A DNA stretch of 64,000 nt from Paralithodes platypus. Taxonomy: Eukaryota > Arthropoda > Malacostraca > Decapoda > Lithodidae. Made by a program: the position numbers and the translations under genes. The notes beneath the pieces were generated by a model that saw only the letters and a program-made list of their open reading frames with translations, did not search any database and was not told the origin of the DNA. The stretch lies in contig CM064509.1 in assembly GCA_032716605.1 (NCBI GenBank), positions 51,104,022 through 51,168,021 of the forward strand, given 5' to 3'. Within the stretch, counting starts at the first letter, position 1; the number at the start of each line of letters is the position of its first letter. Positions 33,659-46,048 of this stretch are shown piece after piece.

Positions 33659-34943
33659 TTAGCCCAACCTCCTCGAAATGAATGTCTAGATTCCTTTTGA
33701 ATGAATCGATTGGATTACATTGCACCACTTTCCCCAATAGTTTTGTTCCACTTGTTGACTACACTCTAGGTTAAACAAAAATGATTTGTGACATCGAGTT
33801 TGGCCCTCCTGGTGTTTCATTTCATCCCGTTTCCTGGAGTTGATTAACTACTGCATTATTGATTGTGAATAGTGACTCAGCCCTTGAATATCTTAAAACA
33901 CTTGATTAGCTTCCTTTCAATCATCTATTCGTAAGTATTTTTTTTTTCTTTTGTCTTTTCTTTTTATCTTTCATGATATGATTGAATTCTTAGCAATAGT
34001 ATTAACTTTGTGGCTCTACGCTGTCCTAACTCGAGTCTCTCAATGTCTTTGTTTATATAAGGAGACCAAACTAGTACATCATATTCAAGATTGGGCGGCA
34101 CTATGCGGTACTATAATATTTTCATTTGTATCAGTAAAATTCATTTTAATAAACCATAATGGTATTTTTCGCATCTGTTGCACATTGTTCTGAGGTATTT
34201 AATTGTTCAGATACTAAATATTGAACAGTGAACTAGTGCGGTAGTGTCTATAGGTTGGTCTTTTCATATACTTGCTGTGTTTTTACTACCGATTTGTAGG
34301 ACCTCACATTTATCAACATGAATAGCATCTGATACTTATCTCATCATTCAACTATTTTATTTAAATCTGATAGTAGTTTGTTTCGGTCTTCTTCAGATAA
34401 TACTGAGAAAAAGAAGAAGAAGAAGAAGCAGAAGAAGAAGAGAGGGAGGACGAAAACTAATCTTTAAAAGGAAGGAGAGGACATGTTAAGAACTACGAAA
34501 CGAGAACCAAAACACCATGAGAGTGATTACATGTAAAGTACAGTAGAAGACAACGAGAGAAGTTTTAATGACCGACGGAACATTAGGATTAGATTAAGGG
34601 TAAATGAAGTGAGTGAAACTAATCTGGGTTACACAATAACAGTATATACGGGTAATTAGAGAAGGGACAGTTAAATGAATAGGCAGCAGTAACTTACGAG
34701 GCATTGTTCCAGTGTGTAAAGTCGGTTTCACGCCTGAGGAAATTCTGGTCTAGCACCTTCTGAATTAAATTTAATTACGTAATTATATCCCCTATAATAA
34801 TTTACTTTGGCTGTAGTTACTGATACCAGTGCAACATAGTATCGAATTGTTCATAGATTACTGTTGCTGATCCAAAGTGGCCAGTAAATGTTTTCGTGTG
34901 AGCCCACCTTTAGTAATAGTTCATCCGGCGTTCAGGTGTTTAT
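33091..34943. other. Intron sequence, possible old dispersed repeat
   Basis: Starts with a two-copy duplication of ACTTATGTAAGTACCAAGGC (33095-33150) and has a poly-T run (about 33627-33657). Positions 33660-34400 read like an old reverse-oriented retroelement UTR or dispersed repeat, but I could not anchor it to a protein motif. A (GAA)n-like patch lies at 34407-34441. Confidence 0.4.
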
Positions 34944-35324
34944 TTAAGGGGGGTGACCTGCTTTTTGTTATTTCTGTCCTTTTCCCTCTTTCTCTGGCTT
35001 GTATCCATTCGGCCTCATTCAGCCAACTATTTTAAGACGTTTATCCCCATCTAGGTGTCGATTTCTTCCTGGCGAGCGATAGCGAGCCAGCATTATATGA
35101 AGAAATCCGGCTTCGCCGGAGAAATTGTTCTATCGAAAAATGTACAAATTTAGCCTGCTGTCAAACAAAAATAAAAAATATGCTGGCTCGCTACCGCTCA
35201 CCAGTAAAATGTTTACACCTGGTTGGGGATAAACGTCTTAAAACAGTAGACTGAATGGAGCCAAATGGATACAAGCCAGAGAAAGATAGAAAAGGACAGA
35301 ACAAGAACAGGTGACCCCCCTTAA
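34944..35324. mobile_element. TTAA-flanked palindromic MITE
   Basis: TTAA at 34944-34947 and 35321-35324. The arms GGGGGGTGACCTG and CAGGTGACCCCCC continue inward for about 105 bp (CTCTGGCTTGTATCCATT; TTTTAAGACGTTTATCCCCA) and resume at AGCGAGCCAGCAT. Nearly the whole 381-bp element folds back on itself around a short core that has its own CCGGCTTCGCCGG hairpin. No coding sequence. Confidence 0.85.
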
Positions 35325-35359
35325 GGTTCTTTTGTATTAATATTATTATTAGACGCGAT

Positions 35360-35440
35360 TGCTTTCGTCAGTTGCTTTCGTCAGTTGCTTTCGTCAGTTG
35401 CTTTCGTCAGTTGCTTTCGTCAGTTGCTTTCGTCAGCTAC
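35360..35440. repeat. 13-bp tandem array, six copies
   Basis: The unit TTGCTTTCGTCAG is repeated exactly six times just beyond the MITE. Confidence 0.9.
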
Positions 35441-35579
35441 TTGAACGCTGGAAGAGGTAATTTTTTCTTGTCTTGGCAACATTCATGTACCAAATTTAGC
35501 TTTTAGTTATGAACGTAAAAATAATATAATCTTGTTGCCGATTAAAAGTTGATGTAAAATGGAGTCCTGTAAATCTGTC

Positions 35580-36311
35580 TTAACCTCGTCTGTACCGGTT
35601 AGCCTACGCCTTTTTAACTTTGTTCTGGCTACTATTAAATTATTGTAGGCAATTTAAAAAGGGTCTCCAGCAATTAACAGGCGTTGAACTATCTCGCTTA
35701 ACCCTTTGTGGGTATCACAGATAGAACTACCTTCATAAACTACACAGCATTGTCTACCTATACTGTATATAACCCTTTGTGGGTATCACAGATAGAACTA
35801 CCTTCATAAACTACACAACATTGTCTACCTATACTGTATATAACCCTTTGTGGGTATCACAGATAGAACTACCTTCATAAACTACACAGCATTGTCTACC
35901 TATACTGTATATAACCCTTTGTGGGTATCACAGATAGAACTACCTTCATAAACTACACAACATTGTCTACCTATACTGTATATAACCCTTTGTGGGTATC
36001 ACAGATAGAACTACCTTCATAAACTACACAACATTGTCTACCTATACTGTATATAACCCTTTGTGGGTATCACAGATAGAACTACCTTCATAAACTACAC
36101 AACATTGTCTACCTATACTGTATATAACCCTTTGTGGGTATCACAGATAGAACTACCTTCATAAACTACACAACATTGTCTACCTATACTGTATATAACC
36201 CTTTGTGGGTATCACAGATAGAACTACCTTCATAAACTACACAACATTGTCTACCTATACTGTATATAACGGAAAATGTAACAAATGCGTCGCCGGAACA
36301 GAAGGGGTTAA
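35580..36311. mobile_element. piggyBac-like MITE, family 2, with internal 71-bp array
   Basis: TTAA at 35580-35583 and 36308-36311 flank ends CCTCGTCTGTACCGG and its inverted partner CCGGAACAGAAGGGG. The interior (35701-36268) is eight copies of a 71-bp unit starting ACCCTTTGTGGGTATCAC. The shorter relative at 44248-44467 has a single equivalent segment, so the array expanded inside this copy. Confidence 0.8.
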
Positions 36312-36844
36312 TATGAGTATTGATTGTCCGCCTTAATAGTCACGCCAAACCCCATTAGGGTCTTTGTCATATACCTATATATTTATCTTGATACTATACT
36401 CCCTTTACCTTACTCCACAACTCACTACTTACTGTACAGTTGCCCACACAAGTCCTGTTCCTCGTCGTGATCTTTATGTATGAATGTATAATTAATATGA
36501 ACAAATTGCGAGAGTGGTTTCTTTTAATTATCAGTTGACTAGTATGATGAGGTAACCGTTGCATAAGAAACTACACTCGTAATTCAATCATGCGCATTAT
36601 ATTGCCATGTATAAGATCATGGAGAGAAACAGAACTTTTGTGGGCAACTGTACATTCACTGCATATCATCCTTCTCTCCAGTTGTGCTTCATTTCTGGCT
36701 TTATCTCGTATTCCACACTTTCATTGACCCATCCCCTACTCAACATTTCAAATCATTTTTAAGACCATTTTATATATTATTCACGTTTTATGTATACCTA
36801 TCTTATCCATTAAATCCACTGCTTAATCCACAATTCAGTACACC
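36312..36844. other. Intron sequence, no feature seen
   Basis: AT-rich spacer between the MITE and the 24-bp satellite. The start of the long open frame that enters the satellite (36684) has no independent support. Confidence 0.5.
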
Positions 36845-39440
36845 AGGCACTCCACCCCTCAATCCATCCCTCACTCTACCCCTCAATCCATCCCTCACTC
36901 CACCCCTCAATCCATCCCTCACTCTACCCCTCAATCCATCCCTCACTCTACCCCTCAATCCATCCCTCACTCCACCCCTCAATCCATCCCTCACTCTACC
37001 CCTCAATCCATCCCTCACTCTACCTCTCAATCCATCCCTCACTCTACCCCTCAATCCATCCCTCACTCTACCCCTCAATCCATCCCTCACTCTACCCCTC
37101 AATCCATCCCTCACTCTACCCCTCAATCCATCCCTCACTCTACCCCTCAATCCATCCCTCACTCTACCCCTCAATCCATCCCTCACTCTACTCCTCAATC
37201 CATCCCTCACTCTACCCCTCAATCCATCCCTCACTCTACCTCTCAATCTATCCCTCACTCTACCCCTCAATCCATCCCTCACTCTACCCCTCAATCCATC
37301 CCTCACTCTACCCCTCAATCCATCCCTCACTCTACCCCTCAATCCATCCCTCACTCTACTCCTCAATCCATCCCTCACTCTACCCCTCAATCCATCCCTC
37401 ACTCTACCTCTCAATCTATCCCTCACTCTACCCCTCAATCCATCCCTCACTCTACCTCTCAATCCATCCCTCACTCTACCCCTCAATCCATCCCTCACTC
37501 TACCCCTCAATCCATCCCTCACTCTACCCCTCAATCCATCCCTCACTCTACCCCTCAATCCATCCCTCACTCTCACTCTACCTCTCAATCCATCCCTCAC
37601 TCTACCCCTCAATCCATCCCTCACGCTACCCCTCAATCCATCCCTCACTCCACCCCTCAATCCATCCCTCACTCTACCCCTCAATCCATCCCTCACTCTA
37701 CCCCTCAATCCATCCCTCACTCTACCCCTCAATCCATCCCTCACTCTACCTCTCAATCCATCCCTCACTCTACCCCTCAATCCATCCCTCACGCTACCCC
37801 TCAATCCATCCCTCACTCTCCCTCTCAATCCATCCCTCACTCTACCCCTCAATCCATCCCTCACTCTCCCTCTCAATCCATCCCTCACTCTACCCCTCAA
37901 TCCATCCCTCACTCTACCTCTCAATCCATACCTCACTCTACCCCTCAATCCATCCCTCACTCTACCCCTCAATCCATCCCTTACTCTACCCCTCAATCCA
38001 TCCCTCACTCTACCTCTCAATCCATCCCTCACTCTACCCCTCAATCCATCCCTCACTCTACCTCTCAAATCCATCCCTCACTCTACCCCTCAATCCATCC
38101 CTCACTCTACCTCTCAATCCATCCCTCACTCTACCCCTCAATCCATCCCTCACTCTACCTCTCAATCCATCCCTCACTCTACCCATCAATCCATCCCTCA
38201 CGCTACCCCTCAATCCATCCCTCCATCCACTCCTCAATCCATCCCTCCATCCACTCCTCAATCCATCCCTCCATCCACTCCTCAATCCATCCCTCCATCT
38301 ATCCCTCAATCCCTCCCTCACTCTACCTCTCAATCCATCCCTCACTCTACCCCTCAATCCATTCCTCACGCTACCCCTCAATCCATCCCTCACTCTCCCT
38401 CTCAATCCATCCCTCACTCTACCCCTCAATCCATCCCTCACTCTCCCTCTCAATCCATCCCTCACTCTACCCCTCAATCCATCCCTCACTCTACCTCTCA
38501 ATCCATACCTCACTCTACCCCTCAATCCATCCCTCACTCTACCCCTCAATCCATCCCTTACTCTACCCCTCAATCCATCCCTCACTCTACCTCTCAATCC
38601 ATCCCTCACTCTACCCCTCAATCCATCCCTCACTCTACCTCTCAAATCCATCCCTCACTCTACCCCTCAATCCATCCCTCACTCTACCTCTCAATCCATC
38701 CCTCACTCTACCCCTCAATCCATCCCTCACTCTACCCCTCAATCCATCCCTCACTCTACCCCTCAATCCATCCCTCACTCTACCCCTCAAACCATCCCTC
38801 ACTCTACCCCTCAATCCATCCCTCACTCCACCCCTCAATCCATCCCTCACTCTACCCCTCAATCCATCCCTCACTCCACCCCTCAATCCATCCCTCACTC
38901 TACCCCTCAATCCATCCCTCACTCTACCCCTTAATCCATCCCTCACTCCACCCCTCAATCCATCCCTCACTCTACCCCTCAATCCATCCCTCACTCTACC
39001 CCTCAATCCATCCCTCACTCTACCCCTCAAACCATCCCTCACTCTACCCCTCAATCCATCCCTCACTCTACCCCTCAATCCATCCCTCACTCTACCCCTC
39101 AATCCATCCCTCACTCTACCCCTCAATCCATCCCTCACTCTACCTCTCAATCCATCCCTCACTCTACCCCTCAATCCATCCCTCACTCTACCCCTCAATC
39201 CATCCCTCACTCTACCCCTCAATCCATCCCTCACTCTACCCCTCAATCCATCCCTCACTCTACCCTTCAATCCATACCTCACTCTACCCCTCAATCCATC
39301 CCTCACTCTACCCCTCAATCCATCCCTCACTCTACCCCTCAATCCATTCCTCACTCTACCTCTCAATCCATCCCTCACTCTACCCCTCAATCTATCTCTC
39401 AATCCATCCCGTACTCCACCCCTCACTCCACACCTCATTT
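36845..39440. repeat. 24-bp satellite array, about 108 copies
   Basis: A pyrimidine-rich 24-bp unit (CACTCTACCCCTCAATCCAT plus CCCT) repeated with C/T and A/C variants, such as CTACCTCTC and CTCCACCCCTC. Because the period is a multiple of three and the unit lacks stops in several frames, frames up to 961 codons stay open on the plus strand and up to 423 on the minus strand. These encode only eight-residue repeats and are not genes. A segment ending in the rare triple-A variant (38067-38069) recurs 577 bp later (38644-38646), showing block duplication. Confidence 0.95.
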
Positions 39441-39735
39441 GACCCCTCACTTCACACCTCAATCTACCTCTCACTCCACCCCTCACTTCACACATCAATC
39501 TACCCCTCACTCCACTCATCAATCTACCCCTCACTCCACACCTCAATCTACCCTTACTCCACACCTTAATCTACCCCTCACTCCACACATCAATCTACCC
39601 CTCACTCCACACCTCAGTACATATCTCAGTAATGACTTCAGACGTCACTAAACCCGTTACTCCATCCCTCACTCCACATCTTACTCCACACCTCACTCCA
39701 CCCTTCACTCCACCCCTCACTCCACAGTCCACCAA
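39441..39735. repeat. Degenerate edge of the 24-bp satellite
   Basis: CCCCTCACTCCACACCTCA-type phrases continue with decaying periodicity to about 39730, then stop. Confidence 0.85.
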
Positions 39736-40682
39736 GACCCTAATGGAGTGGCAGGTCCTATGACAGATCCCATATCAGTATGCAAGGTCTTATACCCTGG
39801 GCTCTGTTCCAGGGTCTGGTGTATGTGGGTGTACGTATGCTGTGTGTGTGGGTGTGTGTGTGTGGGGGGGGGGGGTTTGTCTGTGTGTGTGTGTGAGAGA
39901 GAGAGAGAGATTTTAATATATTTAAGATGTTTAATAATGTGTGTTTTTATGTTTGTATATATATGTGTGTGTATATGTGTGTGTGATTATTTCATCTAGA
40001 TGTTGTATAATACATAGTTCGATTTTTTGCTATAATGTATTTAAGTCAAGCAAAGTAATATTTCAAGCAGGCATTTGCACGAATACAATTATAAACACTT
40101 TCACAAATACTATTAACTTTGTTGCTACATTAATATAATATCATAAAATTATATATAGTAGCGAAATAAATATAGGAATTTTCTCGTAGGCACTTACTGT
40201 GTAACTGTATATCTTAACTTACTTACACACAAGAGCTTGTGGCTATACAACATAGCCATTCACACACCCACACTCACGCTTAACCAATAAGCAATTTCAC
40301 GTTTTCACAACATCATATATAAGTGTAGCCACAACTTTATAGCTTACGAATAAATCGTTGTATACACGTAAATGCGTGAACAACCACAAAAGTCGCCGGA
40401 CCATAACACAGAACGTTGTAGAATAACGTAAATAAACACAAATTTCACCAATTACTACAACGTATTTTACTATGCCGCCTTAAACTACCAATTACCAAGA
40501 TATAAGCACGTACACGCGCGCACGCACAAATTACAAATAAACATACAGCCTCACAAGCGCAGGGACATTTATATATACACACACACACACACACACACAT
40601 GAGAGTGTGCTCGTGCACAGTACACACACACACATGCAAATGCGCGTGTGCACTCCATCTACACACACATACACACAAGCAA

Positions 40683-40717
<35 letters not shown>

Positions 40718-42284
40718 ACTATGTACTATCTACGACAGAAGTTCGTTCCCCCGACCAGCCTATATGTCAAATTCCATTTGTTTGGAACAGATAAAATTAA
40801 TCAAGTAAAAATCTGTTTTACGGTGAATCGTTAAATATATTTATCATGTATGGATACTTTTCAAGATTATATAAATCGAACGATCAACCCCATCATGTAA
40901 AACGAATACCAGTTACATTGAAAACTATTATTTGCGATAGTAATTTTGATTGATATATGACACTATGATTATGAATTCTTAGTTGAACGAAATCGGATGG
41001 CTACATTTGAAAATTAATTAAATATTGGTTCTAAACACAATACCGCAGAATTCAAAGTTTGAAAATGTTACCAAAATTAAATGAAAAACAATATAAAGCA
41101 AACAATTACAATTTATTAATAATATTAATAATATTAATAATAGTATCATTACTATTATTATTATATATATTGTATTATTATTATTATCATTATTATTATT
41201 TGTATTATGTATCTTAACAATATTATTATCAATATTATCGTTTATATACTGTATATATAAAGTTAATAGTAGTAGTAATAGTAGTAGTTGATGTTGTTGT
41301 AGTAGTAGTAGTAGTAGTAGTAGTAATAGTAGTTGAAGTTTAAGTGAACTTACATATAGTTTGTATTGGTGTTATTGAGGATGTAGTAGTACTGTAGGTG
41401 TTGTTATTACCATATAGTAATGATGTGTTGATGTGGTAACCTAAGTGATAGCCTTGACTACCTTGCCTCAGCTACCAACACCTCCACCTAACGAGCCTCA
41501 CTCACGCCAACCAATCGCTACTTTAACACCGGAAATACACAACTACAAACAAATTTACAACCATGTCATACGGTGGAAGCAAAGCGCAATTTTGTTTTGT
41601 TAATTAGGACATATATATAGGAAAAGGTTAAATCACAAACTGAATAATGTACGATAATTTTGAGGGATTGGACTGATCAATGTGCGAACTAGTGGATATT
41701 AATATGCTTCATAATGTGTAGAAGCTTAGGATGACGAATGTTCATGAACCATCGTTTTAATGGTCTAGGCTACTTGACGGCATGCTATGTCAACCAGCTT
41801 TTAATCATACTTAATTGGTTAGAACATGGGGATTGGTGGTACCGAAATATCCCATCAACACTGTAGCAATTAATGTTTATGAACGGAGGTACAACTGAAT
41901 GGAGTTCATGATATATACAGTGCAATATAATTACATGTAACTATACTGATACAGTTATATCCCTTACTTGTTGCTTTAGCATCAATTTGATAAAGCTGAT
42001 ACCGTATGGTAATTAGCCCTGAAAAACCAAAACCTGTCCCAAATGGATATATTCATAGTCTACAAGAATGGTAACAACTTAGGTAATTATTTTTGAACGT
42101 CGTAAATATCAACTCGGTCTTGTAAAACAATATAGTTTCTTTTAAGCAAAGTTTGACCATCATCAACACTAATTGCTGCATATACCTGAAATGACATTTA
42201 GATAAATAAATTACAAAATTACTATTATATATCATCCATTATTGCATACTAGTTAATACGAAAATCACACCCACATCAACACCC
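39736..42284. other. Intron sequence rich in microsatellites
   Basis: Holds GT/G-run/GA tracts (39835-39912), CA tracts (40578-40600, 40685-40715) and ATT and GTA triplet runs (41115-41215, 41265-41335). No coding feature is supported. Confidence 0.6.
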
Positions 42285-42467
<183 letters not shown>

Positions 42468-42599
42468 AAAAGAGTTTGCATTAATATTTGTTTATGGTAC
42501 TAATGCCATCATAAAATAAATGTGTAGGTGATTTGTAATTATTGTTATCAATATTGAAGACTTGAAGAACAAAACAAAAATAATCAGAGAAAATCACTG

Positions 42600-42677
42600 A
42601 AATATATATATATATAAAAAAAAATATATATATATATATACGGTATACAGTATATACAGGATATATATACATATATA

Positions 42678-42746
<69 letters not shown>

Positions 42747-42762
42747 ATATACATATATACTG

Positions 42763-42806
<44 letters not shown>
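42600..42806. repeat. (TA)n array with ACAG/CTGT interruptions
   Basis: About 200 bp of TA interrupted by ACAGTATATA-type words that are self-complementary. Open frames here are artefacts. Confidence 0.9.
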
Positions 42807-42808
<2 letters not shown>

Positions 42809-44247
42809 TAAAGTAATAATTGAAAACGAAACACATTAAAATAATACAAAAGGGGACGAAACTATATAGGCAATCAACCCACTACATTAGAATGGGTTTG
42901 CGAAAAATATCACAGGGAGTAGGGCATATGCAGTATATTTAGTATCTTAAGAGTGAGAAATTGAAATACAAATTAATAAACTAATTAAATCCTTAAATCT
43001 GTTCTTGTTGTTTAATTTCTCACTCTTGATCAAATATTTATAAATCCCTTAATCCCTGTGCTATTCTCGTGAACCTATTTTACTCTAGTAGGTTTTCTAT
43101 ACACTTTAGTATAGTCAAGCAGTAGGGTGCGTAGACCGTCCTATGGATACCTGTAGTTTGTTTTTATCAAACAATATCTCAACAATCTATATATACATTG
43201 TTTTTATACTACCACATTAAACGCAGAAGAAGTAGTAGAAGTTATTGGTATTTTTAGAAGTTACAATACCAATACAGTGTTATGAGAAATTATAAGTAAG
43301 CGACGAATTGTGCACAATAATAATTTCTTGGCGTTTTAATTTAGACGGTTTCTCGATTATATTTCGAAATTGTCTACAGTTGCAAACACATGAAGTAGAT
43401 ACATACGTCCAGAGAATGATGGTCGTCTCATAAATGTTGTAATTAAGTTCCTTATATCCTTTAAAGATCAAGTCTCAGTTCAACAGTTTATCCTATCTAT
43501 CACTAGAGGCTAGACGATTTAATACAATATATGAAGGATCTGTGGGCATCAAAACGATAAAGACTATCGTAATGAACCCTCTGACTTTCATATACACTGA
43601 ATAATGTCTAATATAGCCAGAAAACAGAAAATAAATGCTTAATTGTATCTTGAAAGGGTTAACGATATATTGAATTTTTAATATTGTTATTTCTGATAGT
43701 GCGTGCTATCCTCCATAATTATGATATCATGCACTACCAGAACAGGCATAATTCTACGGTTGGTATATAACAAAATAAGAAATGTACAACCATTTTGAAA
43801 TCACTATCATCATCTTGACATATGTATCTACTTCATGCAAGTTTTTTTTAACAACAGAAAACTTCAGAAAATAATCAAAATATTGGTTTAAATATATAGT
43901 CTATTAACTATTATTAAATTAATCTTATACTGATCATTATTCATATAAGTGTATTTGCATTGAAACTTTAAAAAATATAATAAACTTCAACGACCTCTTG
44001 TGTGTTTAATGGGTTAGTACTAAAGACAATGTATATAATGGTTTTGAAGATATTATTTGTTTTAGTCCATAGAACGGTCTCCACACCCTACTGGTTGAGT
44101 ACACAAATGTATAGAAAATCAGCATTCCCACTTTCTGCGAGGTGTGGTAGCCAAATGTTGCGCATTTCTGTATATGCTACCTTTTTGGCATGTATTATTA
44201 TAATATACATGTATAACATGTTTAGCATCCTCATGTATGTATGGTGA
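42807..44247. other. AT-rich intron sequence, nothing seen
   Basis: No recognisable gene or repeat. Frames are short and lack splice-bounded homology. Confidence 0.5.
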
Positions 44248-44467
44248 TTAACCCATTCAGTACCGGTAAAGTCCTTTTAACTATATTCTGATACTATTAG
44301 ACGATTCAACTCTCAGTTTAATAAGAGCCTCCAGCAATTAAGAGGCTTCTACCTATCTCACTTAACCTCTTTTAACACCACAGATCGTTCTTAAACTGCA
44401 AAAATCGTCTAATTATACCTATACAAAATAATAAGACGTAAGACGTCGCCGGTATAGTAGGGGTTAC
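44248..44467. mobile_element. piggyBac-like MITE, family 2, short form
   Basis: The left TTAA (44248-44251) is followed by CCCATTCAGTACCGG. The right end CCGGTATAGTAGGGG is followed by TTAC, one base off TTAA. The interior shares GAGCCTCCAGCAATTAA-like and ACGTCGCCGG phrases with 35580-36311 but lacks the 71-bp array. Confidence 0.75.
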
Positions 44468-44997
44468 AAGAAAGATGTATAACAGAATGTACGGAATATC
44501 TTATATGATAATCATGTTCTATAGAAGAGAATGGTGAGGTAACACTGAACAAGTTTGAAAACAATTTAAAATACAGCTATAAGAAAACTCAATATTTTAT
44601 CACATACAAATTAATTCCCCATCTTCAGACCACCAAGAAATGTTGGATCCTTTGCATATTTTACAGATATAAATTATATATATTATATTATATATTATAT
44701 TAACTTGCTTCTATCAAGGCACCTTTTCCCATATATCCTCGTGGTACTAGCGTATCTGTTAGCGGTCATAACATGACAATAACTCCTCTACTGCGAAGAA
44801 ATATTTGCTTTTCAAAATCTGTGTATATTCCAAATCACCTCCTTCTGGAATTAACTTCATCAGAATAGCTTTTCAACGTTTTGTTATCTATAAAAGTGCA
44901 AAACTATGTTGTACAAATATCTCATTAATAGAGGATGCCTTTGGAGTGTGAATCCTTTTGTCACAAGCTTTGCATAATTCCTTTCTCAATTCTTAGA
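44468..44997. other. AT-rich intron sequence, nothing seen
   Basis: Spacer between the MITE and the dispersed repeat upstream of exon b. No feature recognised. Confidence 0.5.
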
Positions 44998-45110
44998 AGG
45001 ACTTCAGAGGCTATAAACCCTTCTGGATTATTTAGCCAGCACACTCTAAGTCTGGAATAACGTCAAGACTGGAACCACTTTTCGAGAACTCCAATCCCTT
45101 GTACTCAATT
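44998..45110. repeat. Dispersed repeat shared with 20085-20195
   Basis: Same words in the same order as the copy at 20 kb (GGACTTCAGAG, GCCAGCACACT, CTTTTCGAGAACTCCA). It ends only about 45 bp before exon b on the plus coordinate, that is, just inside the 37.9-kb intron. Confidence 0.7.
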
Positions 45111-45155
45111 ACTGTATGTAAACAAAACAAATATATTTGATTACTGGTGACTTAC

Positions 45156-45256
45156 CGGCACTCCAAGTAGGATCAATAAGCCTCCACGACCCATACAGGA
45201 ACACCGCCACCCAGGTGTGGACCGGATCCCGGCCAGGCTCAATTTTTCGACCGATC
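45156..45256 (-). CDS. KY/hillarin-like protein, exon b (His and Asp of the core)
   Basis: A 101-nt exon with acceptor cttctcccaacag and donor CCG/gtaagt. The first base completes an Arg codon from the 51202-51363 exon, 33 codons follow, and the last G starts the Gly codon completed at 7295. It carries VHTWVAVF, the counterpart of the family HAWNAV motif with the catalytic His, and WRLIDPTW, the counterpart of WHLVDSTW with the catalytic Asp. Both residues are kept. Perfect phase agreement with its neighbours on both sides is strong evidence that these are real exons of one gene. The product would belong to the transglutaminase-like KY family, associated with muscle and cytoskeletal maintenance in vertebrates. 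Confidence 0.92.
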
Positions 45257-45293
45257 CTGTTGGGAGAAGAGAAGGAGGTTTTATATACTTAGT

Positions 45294-45296
<3 letters not shown>

Positions 45297-45360
<64 letters not shown>

Positions 45361-45374
45361 ATACAGTATATATA

Positions 45375-45463
<89 letters not shown>

Positions 45464-45475
45464 TATATATATAAA

Positions 45476-45521
<46 letters not shown>
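45297..45521. repeat. (TA)n microsatellite, target of element 2
   Basis: About 220 bp of TA with few interruptions, stopping 2 bp before the left end of element 2. A similar TA tract resumes on its right side at 49689, so the transposon probably landed within one TA tract. Confidence 0.9.
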
Positions 45522-45523
45522 CT

Positions 45524-45974
45524 TAGTAGGGTAATTTGCTTGGAATCCGTGACCATTTTATTCCTACCTTTTTCTCTCGATGGATTTGACAACCTGAACC
45601 ATTTTAAAGGAAAATTAGCTCCTATGTCCCTCTGAAAAATGACGGCTAACTCTGCTAGAGCCCAATATTCAAAATGGCCGCCAATGCCATCTTGAAAAAC
45701 ATGAAATGTAATATCTCTGGCATCAGATGAGCTACAAGGACGAATGAGGTGTCCTTTTTCACTATTTCTGGCATTACAAATCCACTGGAATGGTTATTGT
45801 ATTGTATTGTATTGTAAATTGTATTGTTATTGTATTGTATTATACTAATTGTGCATACTAATCTGCCACTTCACTGTCACTACATGATTCACTGTATGAG
45901 CCACTATCAGAATCACTGTCCTCACTTTCGCTGCTATCATCACTGTTCATCACATCATGTTCTCTGCCTGCGGT
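45524..45974 (+). repeat. Left TIR of element 2
   Basis: Inverted copy of 49251-49688 with few changes. It includes an inverted copy of the 3' coding end (acidic Ser/Asp/Glu tail) of the element's own protein. Confidence 0.88.
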
Positions 45975-46048
45975 GTATATCTAATACTACTTTTTTACTG
46001 TTTCAGATGGATCGCATGCCCATCTGATGAAAATCGCCGACTTGTGAA

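Noticed and set aside
35701..36268. A CRISPR-like array
   Set aside because: The copies are contiguous tandem repeats with no variable spacers, and they lie within a eukaryotic MITE.
36684..39569. 961-codon open frame on the plus strand, and 423-, 309- and 197-codon frames on the minus strand
   Set aside because: They run through a 24-bp satellite. The period is a multiple of three and the unit has no stop in several frames, so openness is automatic. The product is only an eight-residue repeat that shifts register at single-base indels, and there is no flanking gene structure.
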